DNA of 64,000 nucleotides, from the NCBI GenBank assembly GCA_003116975.1, contig BGKB01000095.1, forward strand, positions 1-64,000. Reading direction: 5' to 3'. The notes beneath the pieces are model-generated. The model searched no databases, was not told the DNA's origin, and saw only the letters and a program-made list of their open reading frames with translations. Each line of letters starts with the position of its first letter. The stretch's first letter is position 1. The stretch comes from Aurantiochytrium sp. KH105 (Eukaryota > Sar > Bigyra > Thraustochytrida > Thraustochytriidae). Positions 8,508 through 18,310 of the stretch are shown here, in pieces. Position numbers and translations under genes: made by a program.

Positions 8508-11500
8508 ATGATGGACGAGGAATACCCCGTTGACGGCCTTCTCCCCAAACGGTCGACCGAGGCAAGCGCATTCTTGGAGCAATATCCCAAGTACGACGGG
8601 CGCGGGGTCCTGGTAGCCATCCTTGACACTGGCGTCGATCCCGGTGCGGCCGGCTTGCAATACACGAGCGATGGCAAGAAAAAAATGGTAGGACTCCTCG
8701 ACACCTCAGGCGGCGGCGACGTGGCCATGACCAAGGTCGTCAAGGGAAAAGCCATCAAGGAAGAAGAGGACTGCTGGGTGCTCAACGGCCTCAGCGGACG
8801 CACGCTTTGCGTGGATAAAAGTCTCGATAACCCAAGCGGCGAATGGAGACTTGGTCTCAAGTCTTCCTTCGAGCTTTTCCCCTCGGGTCTAACGTCGCGC
8901 AACAAGCGCGAGACGACCCAGCAGTGGGAACGGAGTCAGGCCAAAGCTCTCCGTCAAGCTCGCGAGGAACTGATTGCTTTTGACGCCAAGCACAAGGTGG
9001 ACCCGACCGCGAAAAAGTCGACGCTGGGTCGCAATGATCTCATCGAACGCAACGAGCTCAAAGCACGCGTAGACTTGCTCGAGGGCTTTGAAAAGGATCG
9101 AGAGGACCTTGGAGAATGGTGCGACTGCGTTGTGTTTCGCGGTGGCGACGGCGTGCTTCGCGCGCTTGTAGATCGATCCGGTTCTGGCGACTTGCGAGGT
9201 GTTCGCGCGCTCCGACCTTTTGCCGTTTACGAAGATGCTGAGGGCGATGACTTTGAGTTTGACAAGTGGGACGAGTCGTCTCAGCTCAACTTTGGCGTCA
9301 ACATCTACGAGGAAGGTGCTCTTCTTAGCATTGTGGTGGACTCTGGTGCGCACGGTACCCACGTGGCTTCCATCACCGCTGGTTTCCACGAGGCGCAGCC
9401 GGATCTGAACGGCGTGGCTCCGGGCGCCCAAATCGTGTCCATGAAAATTGGCGATGGGCGCATCGATGGCATGGAGACCAGCGCCGCCATCATCCGAGCG
9501 TTTAATGCTTGCGTTGAGCTTGGAGTCGACGTGATCAACATGAGTTTCGGCGAGCCGACGAGTGCTCCTGATCAAGGCCGCACAGCAGAGCTCGCGCGCG
9601 ACCTCGTCGAAAAGCACGGGGTCATCTTCGTCTCCAGCGCAGGCAACGCTGGTCCTGCCTTGAGCACCGTCGGTGCCCCGGGTGCAACCTCGGACGCGCT
9701 CATAGGTGTAGGCGCTTGTGTGGAGCGCGCAATGATGCTGGCAGACTATAGCATGAAGCCCGGCGAGGGCCCACCCCCAAAGAGTTACACGTGGTCTTCG
9801 CGTGGGCCACGATACGACGGCGGCATGGGTGTCACCATTACCGCACCAGGTGCTGCCATCGCCGCAGTGCCAGAGTGGACCCTGCGACAGAAGCGGCTCA
9901 TGAACGGGACCTCAATGGCTTCGCCAAACGCCGCCGGCGGCATCGCGCTCGTCGTTTCTGGACTTCGTGCGCTTGGCGTAAAGTATGCGCCGTGCATGGT
10001 GAAGCGGGCCCTCGAGGCTACCGCTGTGCCTGTGCCCGGCACCGAGACGCACGCTCAGGGCAGTGGACTCATACAGGTCGCCAAGACCTTTGAGTTGCTG
10101 CGAACGGGTTCGGGAGGAATTCACTTTGAGACGCCGTACCGTATTCGCGTTGCAGGTAACGAGGCACGAACGAACGCAGGCTTGGCCACCGGCATTTACC
10201 TGCGTGAACCCTGGGAATCTCAAGAGAAACGAGACTTTGTCGTCTACGCCGATCCCGTCTTTCCCACGGAAGTTTCGGAGGATGCTCCGAGACCAGAGGC
10301 GGACATGACGCCGCAGCGTCGCGCACATCTCGAGTCGCTGATCATGCACGAGCAAAAGGATCGTAACAAGCTTGAAGCTCGCTTGCACATTCGCTGCACT
10401 GAGCCTTGGGTCCAAGCGACACCGTTTGTCATGCTCAACGCAGGCACGGTTTCGGTCAAGGTTTCGGTCGACGCGCCTGCCTTGCCCGATTCGTCGGATG
10501 GCCGCAACCAGGTGCACTTTGCACAGGTTCAGGCCTTTGACCCGGCACGCGGGGACCTCCCCGTCTTTTCTATTCCGGTGACCGTGATTCGGCCCGAGGC
10601 CTGCGCTCTCGCACCAGGCAACGGACCCGTTGCGCCTGCTGTCTCTGTAGCGCGCATGCGGTTTGAGCCGGTCAAGCGTTACTCCAAGGTCGCCTTTGGC
10701 CCTGGAGACATTGTGCGTCACTTTGTGGCTGTGCCAGAGGGCGCATCCTGGATGGACATTTCTTTGCGACCATCGCCCGGAGAGCCCAGCTCAGTTACAG
10801 AGGGCGCGTCGCGAACCTTTTACGTGCATTGCCTCCAAATGCGCCAACAAGGCAATTATCGCGATGACGAGCTGTCGACGGCCATTGCGCTGCGACAGGA
10901 GCCCACAGCGGCTGGTTCTCGTGCCATGGCTGTGCAGGGTGGCGGAACGGTCGAGATTTGCGTGGCCCAATACTGGAGCAGCCTGGGCAGCGGGCCGATC
11001 GACATCGAAGTTCGCTTCGCAGGAGTGACGCCTGTGCCGAGCAAGTTGTCGATTGGCGCCCAATCTGCCGGCGTGGCGCGTGTCGACGTTCGGGCTGAGC
11101 TCGGTAGTGTGCGCGTGGGCCCGTCGGCAAAGCTCAAGTCCTGGAGCCATGCTGTACGTCCCGTGACGGCGCGCACCAAGCTCGAACTCATGCCGGCTGG
11201 CCCTCGCGATAACCTTCTCGCGAATCCAACGCGGCCCAGCTATGGACTCATGCTCGAGTACACCTTTAAGCAGGCTGAAAAGGGCAAACTCACTGTGCGT
11301 GCCCCTCAGCTGGACCAGCTGCTGTACGAATCGCCTTATGATTCCCAAATGTGCATGCTTTTCGACGCGAACAAGCGTCTTCTCAACTATCAGGACGCGT
11401 GGCCAAAGGCGGTTGAGGTACCCAAGGGCAGCGTGACGGCACGAATTCTCGTGCGTCACGAAAAAGTGTCTCTCCTGGAGCGTCTTCGCGAGATGCCACT

Positions 11501-12827
11501 CGTCATCGAGCGCCAACTGAGCAGTGACATTAGTCTCGGTACATACAAGACCCGCGCTGGGGCGACCACAGGCACGCAGACATTCTCCCCGCAGGTCCTC
11601 TCACAGGGCGAGACGTGCGCCGTCTTCTTTGCTCTCCCTCTTTACAAAGACATGGCGAAGAGCCTTCCCAAGGGCGTGGCGCCTGGTGACGTTTTGACGG
11701 GTTTTGTGACATATGGTCGTCGCAACGGCCGCAACACAGCCATCATCGGAACCGATCGGCATCCCGACGGATTTCCCGTCGAAGTTGCGGTCATCGCTGC
11801 GCCTGGGAGCGGCCCAGATGGTCCGGGTCTTGCCGATGATGACGACAACGAAAGCACTGACGAGCCTCTGGACAATGCGACCTCGACCAGCAGCAGTGGG
11901 GGCGATGATGACGAAGACGAGGACGGTGCAGCCCAGGAAACCGCCGCGGACAGCAAGGGCGAGGAAGAAGCGCGGGGGGAGGAAGGCGAAGATGAGGACG
12001 AAGGAGAATCGGAGGCTGCTGTAAAGCGCGCATTTTTTGCGCACGCACTTTTGCCCATCCTCAAGACTCGCGTCAAGTCGCTTGATGAACTGCGGAAGAA
12101 ACCCGCAAAGGCCATGGATGGCCTCTTTGCTGAGGTTGTCAAGGAGGCGCACGAAGTTCTGAAGCTGGCCAAGGAAAAGTACGGTGCGGACTCAGCCGAT
12201 AGCGCAGAGCTTGCCGTGCTCGAGCTGCAAATCGCCAAGAGCGAGATGCTCCGTGCGGTCGCGAAGCATAAGAAACTGCTGTTGCAGAACGACGCCGCAG
12301 ATGGCGATTCTTCAGGGCGCCAGGAGGTCACCGAGGCCTGCGATCGCGTCATTGCCCTTGTTGATACGGAAAGCTTGCTTGCTGCTCTGCCAAAGTTCCG
12401 CGCGGCTGGCGATCTCGACGATGTCGGTCAGACAGAAAAGCAAAAGGAAGCCAACAAAAAGGTACAAGATCGACGCAGTGTTCTCGTGGAGGCGCTTGTG
12501 CTCAAGACGTATGCGGCGAACTTTGAGGGAATCGAAGAAGTTCAGGAAGTTTTGACGCGCGTCGCTGAGACCAAGGATCTCGGACTGCAGCAGCTGCGCA
12601 TGAATCGATTTCGCGCGAATGGGCGCCCGGGCCTGGCCCTTCAGGTGCTCGAGAAGAAGCTTGCGGAGCCTGGTGCGGCTCTCGACAGTCTGCCTCTTCC
12701 TCTAAGCGTCAAGGAGCTGGAGAAGACAAAGCTCGAGCTTTTGAAAGAGCTTGGCTGGCCTCATCTGGCCAAGGAGCAGGCCGTGACGACGCTGCACAAA
12801 TTTCCACCGGCATATCCGCCGTTCTAA
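8508..12827 (+). CDS. TPP2: Tripeptidyl-peptidase II (subtilisin family S8)
   Basis: 1439 aa, single exon, beginning at the first ATG of a longer open frame. TPPII is the giant cytosolic serine peptidase that removes tripeptides from N-termini of proteasome products. The catalytic triad is complete: Asp40 in VLVAILDTGVDPGA, His282 in SGAHGTHVAS, and Ser469 in NGTSMASPNAAGG, with oxyanion Asn380 in VSSAGNAGP. The long insert between Asp and His (about 240 residues) is characteristic of TPPII rather than other subtilisins. Downstream lie the beta-rich TPPII domain and helical C-terminal repeats, interrupted near residues 1110-1170 by an acidic low-complexity linker (runs of Asp/Glu/Ser) that makes it longer than the usual 1250 aa. 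The gene sits just downstream of the PiggyBac remnant, so its promoter may include transposon sequence. Confidence 0.96.
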   Translation: MMDEEYPVDGLLPKRSTEASAFLEQYPKYDGRGVLVAILDTGVDPGAAGLQYTSDGKKKMVGLLDTSGGGDVAMTKVVKGKAIKEEEDCWVLNGLSGRTLCVDKSLDNPSGEWRLGLKSSFELFPSGLTSRNKRETTQQWERSQAKALRQAREELIAFDAKHKVDPTAKKSTLGRNDLIERNELKARVDLLEGFEKDREDLGEWCDCVVFRGGDGVLRALVDRSGSGDLRGVRALRPFAVYEDAEGDDFEFDKWDESSQLNFGVNIYEEGALLSIVVDSGAHGTHVASITAGFHEAQPDLNGVAPGAQIVSMKIGDGRIDGMETSAAIIRAFNACVELGVDVINMSFGEPTSAPDQGRTAELARDLVEKHGVIFVSSAGNAGPALSTVGAPGATSDALIGVGACVERAMMLADYSMKPGEGPPPKSYTWSSRGPRYDGGMGVTITAPGAAIAAVPEWTLRQKRLMNGTSMASPNAAGGIALVVSGLRALGVKYAPCMVKRALEATAVPVPGTETHAQGSGLIQVAKTFELLRTGSGGIHFETPYRIRVAGNEARTNAGLATGIYLREPWESQEKRDFVVYADPVFPTEVSEDAPRPEADMTPQRRAHLESLIMHEQKDRNKLEARLHIRCTEPWVQATPFVMLNAGTVSVKVSVDAPALPDSSDGRNQVHFAQVQAFDPARGDLPVFSIPVTVIRPEACALAPGNGPVAPAVSVARMRFEPVKRYSKVAFGPGDIVRHFVAVPEGASWMDISLRPSPGEPSSVTEGASRTFYVHCLQMRQQGNYRDDELSTAIALRQEPTAAGSRAMAVQGGGTVEICVAQYWSSLGSGPIDIEVRFAGVTPVPSKLSIGAQSAGVARVDVRAELGSVRVGPSAKLKSWSHAVRPVTARTKLELMPAGPRDNLLANPTRPSYGLMLEYTFKQAEKGKLTVRAPQLDQLLYESPYDSQMCMLFDANKRLLNYQDAWPKAVEVPKGSVTARILVRHEKVSLLERLREMPLVIERQLSSDISLGTYKTRAGATTGTQTFSPQVLSQGETCAVFFALPLYKDMAKSLPKGVAPGDVLTGFVTYGRRNGRNTAIIGTDRHPDGFPVEVAVIAAPGSGPDGPGLADDDDNESTDEPLDNATSTSSSGGDDDEDEDGAAQETAADSKGEEEARGEEGEDEDEGESEAAVKRAFFAHALLPILKTRVKSLDELRKKPAKAMDGLFAEVVKEAHEVLKLAKEKYGADSADSAELAVLELQIAKSEMLRAVAKHKKLLLQNDAADGDSSGRQEVTEACDRVIALVDTESLLAALPKFRAAGDLDDVGQTEKQKEANKKVQDRRSVLVEALVLKTYAANFEGIEEVQEVLTRVAETKDLGLQQLRMNRFRANGRPGLALQVLEKKLAEPGAALDSLPLPLSVKELEKTKLELLKELGWPHLAKEQAVTTLHKFPPAYPPF

Positions 12828-13091
12828 AGGGTTTTTAGAACCTCAAAATCGAGGATAAAAATAGAAGACGACTTTATCTTTACAGCGAGGACTTCAGCCG
12901 CCCCAATGACTGACTTTTCGGGATCAGTTGGTATAACAAACACAGACTGACGACATTCCAGTTGGAGAAGGGATTCTTGCAACTTATCTTTCGCTCTTCT
13001 TCTGGTTCTGGAACGATTCTTGGAACTTGAGTGAGGAAACCATCTTAGCTATACGTATGAACAAAGACCGGTTGTCGCTGTGCTCACTCGT

Positions 13092-14003
13092 TCAGCTCAG
13101 CTGTGGACATCGTTTCATAAGCGTCTCGCATCGGCGCAAGTTGCGCAAAAGTTCGGCGTGTTGGTCCTGGCCCGGTTGGTCTGCGAGCTTGCTAATGGCC
13201 GCAATCATGTGCTGCGCCCAGCCAAGCGGAGTGAAGCTTCCCTTGATGCGTGTACGCGAGGGAGACTCGAAAGAGCCCGAGCCCAAGGCGGAAGGTGAGG
13301 CCCCGGCAGCGAGCAGGGTGGACGCAACAGTGTAAAGTCCACGCGCGCAGGCAATACATAGCGCAGTCATGCCATCGTCGCCGGCGGCATCAACAGGAAA
13401 TGGGTGTGAGCCATGATGTAGGAGCTTGCGTTTTCGCCTGCCCTCTTCTGTACTGCTCGAAGAAGCGCTTCTTCTGTTTGTTTCAGATTCGCCGGCATCG
13501 TTTGCATGTGCGTTCAAGAGGAAGCGAAGGACCGCATTAATCTTGGCCTGACTTGCGCCTCGAGCCTTGACGATCTCAATGAGGGCTGATGATTGCAGGA
13601 CGGGGAAGAACTTGCGCAAGAGGAGTGGCTCGAGGCTGGCGACGAGCGCGCGAAAGCTTGTCACTGAAAGGTGTCCGCCTGCAGCAAGTTTTTGCAGTCT
13701 GAGCAGAAAGATCTCCGTCCTTGCGGATCGCAACACGAATGCGCGGCGGCAGGACTCCTTGGCACAGACACGCAGGCGCGCCGATTGCCGCGCAGGGACG
13801 TCCCGGGGCTGTGCCGTCGCGCGTCGTTTCCTCTTGCGCGCCGGCTGGGTCGTGGTATCCAGGCGCGCTTTTTCGGCGTCCCAGAACGCATCGTCGGCGT
13901 CCACGAGAGCACGGAGGCCGGCGCTGCAGGTCGCAAGACGCCCGGCGCTGCGCACGTCGAGGGCCTCCAGCACGCGCCGCACCACCACGGGCGCCTCCAG
14001 CAT
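13092..14003 (-). CDS. F-box-like / ankyrin repeat protein
   Basis: 303 aa, ATG at 14003. Residues 1-48 fit an F-box-like helix set (VVVRRVLEALDVRSAGRLAT, then ALVDADDAFWDAEKARL, with the Trp typical of the motif). A basic linker follows, then a helical stretch. Residues 205-245 form one clear ankyrin repeat (DDGMTALCIACARGLYTVAS, LLAAGASPSA) with a partial one after it. Such proteins act as substrate adaptors of SCF ubiquitin ligases, the F-box binding SKP1 and the repeats binding the target. The F-box part is moderately convincing; the target is unknown. It shares a divergent 1.2 kb upstream region with the epimerase gene. Confidence 0.75.
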   Translation of the reverse strand: MLEAPVVVRRVLEALDVRSAGRLATCSAGLRALVDADDAFWDAEKARLDTTTQPARKRKRRATAQPRDVPARQSARLRVCAKESCRRAFVLRSARTEIFLLRLQKLAAGGHLSVTSFRALVASLEPLLLRKFFPVLQSSALIEIVKARGASQAKINAVLRFLLNAHANDAGESETNRRSASSSSTEEGRRKRKLLHHGSHPFPVDAAGDDGMTALCIACARGLYTVASTLLAAGASPSALGSGSFESPSRTRIKGSFTPLGWAQHMIAAISKLADQPGQDQHAELLRNLRRCETLMKRCPQLS

Positions 14004-14165
14004 CCTGCACGCTGCGCTTGGCCTTCCTTCCCTTTCAGACTTGCTTGCTTCTCATAGCATCGTCATCCACGTGCAGTAGTCGAGCGAGGCCCGAGCGGCG
14101 CTGGTCCCGCCCGCGCCAAGACTTCGCGAGAGAGGCGACCCGTGGCCGCAGAGCCGAATCTTCTC

Positions 14166-14193
14166 GGGCTGGGCTGGGCTGGGCTGGGCTGGG
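14166..14193 (+). repeat. GGGCT tandem repeat, G-quadruplex-type motif
   Basis: Six GGG runs spaced by CT (starts at 14166, 14171, 14176, 14181, 14186 and 14191). This fits the rule for a short-loop G-quadruplex on the plus strand. It lies about 160 bp upstream of the F-box gene start, in the template sense for that gene. Confidence 0.9.
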
Positions 14194-15177
14194 CGCGTCG
14201 TCGTCGTCCTCCTCCGAGAAGAAGAAGCCTCGCAAGGCAGGCCGGCGACAGCAAGAGCGCAAGAATGCAAGCAAGCAAGGAGCCGCCGGTAGCGGCCGCT
14301 GTCTCTGCATCTACCATGGCTATCGATCTTCCACGCGGTGGTCGCCTTGTACCAGGCCCACCACACCAGCTCGACGGCGGCCGCCGCGGCGCGTGCTACA
14401 AGTCTACAGGCGCGGCGCTGGGCACTCGTAGCCGCGGCGGCGCGCGGCGCCCCGACACTTTGTGCGTCGCCGGCTCGCGCCCATCGACGCCCCCGGTCTC
14501 CCAGGCACGCGCGCGCGCGCCCGGCTCCCTCCTCCCTCCTCCCCCGCGCCCGCGCCCGCCGCACCCGCCGCACCCGCCTCGGCGCGGCGCCTCGCCCCGC
14601 CCGCCTCGCCTCGGGCCGCGTCGGGCCGGCGTCGCGGTTCTCTCGGGGCCTTGTCGCCGCGCATCCCGCGCGAAAAGAGACGGAGAGAGAGAGCCCCAGC
14701 AGAAGAGACGCGGCGGCGGAAAAGGGTTGCGCAGGTTAGCGCGAGAGTATACGCAGCGGCGGCGTCGACTTGGAGCCGCGGCGCGCAAGTGCGGAAAAGA
14801 GGCAGAGAAATAGGGAAAGGCGCGGCCCGGCCGGCCAGTGGAGACGAGGGGAGGGGAGGGGGGAAGAAGCCGAGAAGCCGGCTGAGCCGGCAAAACGGAA
14901 ACGAGGAAAGAAAGAAGGCTAGAGCGAGAAGCTCGACGCGCCAGGTAGGTGCGCGGCGCTGGCAAAATGGACGCGGCCTGGACTCCGCAGGCGCAGAGGC
15001 GCGTGCGCAGGCAGAGAGGAGGAGGCCCCGGCGCCGCCGCGCGTGACTGGCGGGCCGCGCGCCGTGATCGGGAATGGGAATGGCCCAGCAGGAGATGAGA
15101 TGAGACTAGATTAGAGTGATGGGAGACGCCAGCGGAGGCAGGCAGACAGACCCCGGTGGAGAGCGAGCGCGAGCACG

Positions 15178-15240
15178 CGAGGCGAGGCGACGCGAGGCGA
15201 GGCGAGGCGAGGCGAGGCGAGGCGAGGCGGGGCGGGGCGG
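15178..15240 (+). repeat. GGCGA tandem repeat in epimerase leader
   Basis: About a dozen GGCGA-type pentamers ending in GGCGG units, just upstream of the first epimerase ATG. Probably 5' UTR; the repeat reads as an Arg/Gly/Glu run in frame, so it is not taken as coding. Confidence 0.85.
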
Positions 15241-15260
15241 TGCAGACGGAGGAGAGGAAA

Positions 15261-16708
15261 ATGCCGGGCTGGGTGCAAGACTCGCTGACGAGGAGGTGGA
15301 AACGACGGTCCGCAGCGCAGACGAGCGGAGGCAGCAGCAACAGCAAAATGGGCAACAACGCCGCGAGCGTGCTGAGCAGCAGCACGGAGATGATTGAAAA
15401 GGCGCGCGCATCGCCCAAGGAGTGCGTCCTTGTCACCGGTGGCGCGGGCTACATCGGCTCGCACACCGTCATCGAGCTCCTGGAGGCCGGCTTCCGCGTG
15501 GTCGTGGTGGACAACTTTGACAACTCCAACATTGAGTCCCTCGAGCGTGTCCGCAAGATCACCGGGTGCGACGAGGAGGACATTCTCGTCGCCGAGTGCG
15601 ACTTGGTGGACCTCAGGGCGGCCGAGAAAATCTTTGACGAATTCGCGCCCTTCCACGCATGCATCCACTTTGCCGGCCTTAAGGCTGTGGGCGAGAGCGT
15701 CAAGCTCCCGCTCATGTACCACGCCAACAACCTCAACAGCACCATCAACCTGATTCACCTGCTTGACAAGCACGACTGCCACGCGGTCGCCTTCTCGAGC
15801 AGCGCAACTGTCTATGGTGACCCGGAGGAGAACCCCATCCCGGAGACACATCCCCTGCGTTCCACGAATCCATATGGCAAGACCAAACTCTTCATCGAAG
15901 AGATCTTCCGCGACGTCGACGTGAGCAGCCCCGTAAGTTTTTTCTTTCATTCGTGGTCTCAGGAAATGGATGGGTCGTTCCCAGTCTGACAGTTTAGTCG
16001 TTTCCACCTTGATCGAATTGTGTTTTGCCCCCATGCGGTCGACGAACGAAAAATCAAACACACAAAACGCGCGACATCCAATTCACCTCTTTTGCCTGAT
16101 TGTATTGAATTGTTGTGGCAAAACAGGAAAAGTGGAGTGTTGCTCTCCTTCGTTACTTCAACCCGGTCGGCGCGCATCCGAGCGGACTCATCGGTGAGGA
16201 CCCCAAGGGCATCCCCAACAACTTGCTGCCGTACATCTCGCAGGTGGCTGTTGGCAAGCTCAAGGAGCTCAGCGTCTTTGGTGATGACTGGGACACCCCA
16301 GACGGCACTGGTGTTCGCGACTACATTCATGTCGTGGATCTTGCCAAGGGCCACGTGGCCGCCATCGAAAAGGTCCTCAAGGACAGTGGCATGGGCGCAC
16401 AGGCCTACAACCTCGGCACCGGCAATGGCACCTCGGTGCTCGAAATGGTCAAGCACATGGAAAAGGCTTGCGGCCACGAGGTCCCCTACAGGATTGCCCC
16501 GCGCCGTGCCGGAGATATTGGCACCTGCTACGGTGACCCCTCCAAGGCCCGCAAGGAGCTTGGCTGGGAGGCCAAGCTTGGCATTGAAGAGGCCGTTGCC
16601 GACTCGTGGCGTTGGCAGAGCCAAAACCCGAACGGATTCCGTCCCGAGGGTGCGGAGGACACGGGCCCGGAGCCTCGCAAGTGCGTGGTCTTTGAGCTGT
16701 ACAAGTAG
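15261..16708 (+). CDS. GALE: UDP-glucose 4-epimerase, two exons
   Basis: Exons 15261-15932 and 16127-16708 join in phase 0 across a GT-AG intron to give 417 aa. The enzyme interconverts UDP-glucose and UDP-galactose using bound NAD in the cytosol. Seen: the Rossmann motif [15 protein letters not shown], the VVVDNFDNS sugar/NAD loop, [11 protein letters not shown], the catalytic Ser in FSSSATVYG and the YxxxK pair in NPYGKTK. Exon 2 begins at [20 protein letters not shown] and holds the [20 protein letters not shown] loop and the C-terminal [15 protein letters not shown]. Family members are about 340-350 aa, so the true start may be a later in-frame ATG at 15348 (strong context) or 15390, trimming a basic leader. 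Exon 1 read alone runs past the splice site into intron sequence. Confidence 0.95.
15933..16126 (+). other. Spliceosomal intron in GALE
   Basis: 194 bp, donor GTAAGT, acceptor AACAG, AT-richer than the exons. Removing it rejoins the conserved epimerase core exactly. Confidence 0.93.
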
Positions 16709-17112
16709 ACGGACGAGCCAGCCGTCCGGCCGCGCGCCACCATCGCTCTTTTTCCCCACTGGCGGGGGAGAAAGATGCGTCGCATCGTCAGGTCAGACCT
16801 GCAAAATCGCTAGTAATATCATCAATGTACAAGCTTGAAGCATACATGTCTTCTTCTTCTTTTTTGAAGAAGAAATCAAAATCAAAAACGAAAATGTTTC
16901 TCTACCTTTTACTTTTCGTTTTTTCGCCGCAACCGTTAACAATGAAAGTATCAGCGGCAATCCATTGCTTGGTGTTTTCATTCCAGACCATGCCAATACC
17001 TAGGGCTAGGCAGGCTCAACTTTCAAAAGTAGATCGTCACGCACGTTGCAAGATGATTTCATTGCCCAACATCAAGGTTAAGACGTGCGTAGCCTACTTT
17101 TTGTGGGTGATT
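16709..17112. other. Intergenic between convergent genes
   Basis: Holds the 3' ends of the epimerase (plus) and the methyltransferase (minus). No gene seen. An A/T-rich stretch at 16850-16930 is probably UTR. Confidence 0.5.
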
Positions 17113-18063
17113 TCATTGCTCTTGTCCGTCGCGAATCTTTGCGATCTGCGCAATGTGAGCAGGCCCAATGCCGCAGCAGCCCCCAACAATAGAAGCGCCC
17201 GCGGCGATCCATTGCTTGGCGTACTCTGCATAAAATTCAGGGGTGATCTCCTCACGCATCGCAAGAATGGTCGTGTTGGCCTCTGGCATCTGATTCACGC
17301 AAAATGCGTTTGCATACACGCCAATGCGCACTGCAGCCGGGGTCGAAGCCTTCGCGTTGAGTTCGGCAAGCGTTGAAGCAGCAACGCGCACCGCAGACTC
17401 CATAATTTCTAGTCGCGAGCAGTTGAAGAGGAGGGCCTCCACACAACGCCCGTGCTCCTCATTCGACGCATATACAGCACGAACCCAATCAGCCACAGAT
17501 TCACCCGAACGCAGACGCGCCGGCTCGTCATGGCAGAGCGAGCAAGAGACCCACACAGGTTTTCCTTCTTTGGCACACATTTCTAGGCCCACGCGTGTTT
17601 CTGCAATGCTAGAAAGGGTCTCAAGCGCCAACTGGTCGCACAAATCGGCCTGGGCGCGAAGCAGGACGGTCCAGATACGCCGCGCTTCTGCCTCATTCTC
17701 GGTAAATTCCAAATGGTAGCTTCCCAGCGGAGGTGGCATGGACGCGGCAACGCGCGGCTTGGGTCTACCAGGAGCTTCGGCTGAAAACTTCTCCGCAGCT
17801 TCCTTGGCGAGCTGTACGGCCTTGCGCGCAAGTTCGCTTCCACGCTTGTCGAAGACCTCCGCGCCGATATGGAAGGGGACCACCGCGTACGCGTTGGAGG
17901 TCAAGACCTGGGCTCCAGCGTGTGCAAATCTTAGATGCGCCTCCCGAACGAGGTCCGGCGTCTCCATGAGCGGCAGCGCCGACCACTCTGGTTGTCGAAC
18001 CGGCGCTCCCATCGCGTGTAGCTCGCGACCCATGCCGCCATCGAGCACAGTAACGCGTGGCAT
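17113..18063 (-). CDS. Homocysteine S-methyltransferase
   Basis: 316 aa, ATG at 18063. The protein matches the single-domain MmuM/HMT branch that transfers a methyl group from S-methylmethionine (or S-adenosylmethionine) to homocysteine to form methionine. Seen: the N-terminal VLDGGMGRELHAMGAPV, the barrel strand LTSNAYAV, and the two zinc-ligand sites, a Cys in EALLFNCSRLE and the paired Cys in GASIVGGCCGIGPAHI. Length is typical of the family and all three zinc cysteines are present, so it should be active. No targeting peptide is obvious, suggesting the cytosol. Which methyl donor is used cannot be told from sequence. Confidence 0.93.
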   Translation of the reverse strand: MPRVTVLDGGMGRELHAMGAPVRQPEWSALPLMETPDLVREAHLRFAHAGAQVLTSNAYAVVPFHIGAEVFDKRGSELARKAVQLAKEAAEKFSAEAPGRPKPRVAASMPPPLGSYHLEFTENEAEARRIWTVLLRAQADLCDQLALETLSSIAETRVGLEMCAKEGKPVWVSCSLCHDEPARLRSGESVADWVRAVYASNEEHGRCVEALLFNCSRLEIMESAVRVAASTLAELNAKASTPAAVRIGVYANAFCVNQMPEANTTILAMREEITPEFYAEYAKQWIAAGASIVGGCCGIGPAHIAQIAKIRDGQEQ

Positions 18064-18310
18064 GGTTCTTCGAAGGAAGAGATCTGGCTTGTATGTTCGT
18101 AGTTGCGATTTTGAATTTCAAGAAAAAAATCATCTCTCAAGAACGAGAAAATCATTATGAAAAGCGAGTGGATGAAAAGCAAAGAGAAAACCTTCTCCGA
18201 TCTTGTCGAAGAAAGAAAGAGAAAAGAAAGAAAGAAAAAAGTCGTAGGCCTGTACGTTGATTCGAGTCAGGGCCTCATAATGGTCAGGCAACATACGCAT
18301 GTACTTTTCT

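Larger units (their letters stand above)
14004..15260. other. GC-rich divergent promoter region
   Basis: Separates the F-box gene (minus) from the epimerase gene (plus). Very GC-rich, so long frames are open on both strands by composition alone; none shows a protein family. It holds a GGGCT repeat at 14166-14193 and, near the epimerase start, a GGCGA repeat. Confidence 0.6.

Noticed and set aside
14396-15436. Long minus-strand open frame opposite the epimerase leader
   Set aside because: Pro/Ala/Arg/Ser-rich product of GC-rich repeats, overlapping the real epimerase exon; no domain.
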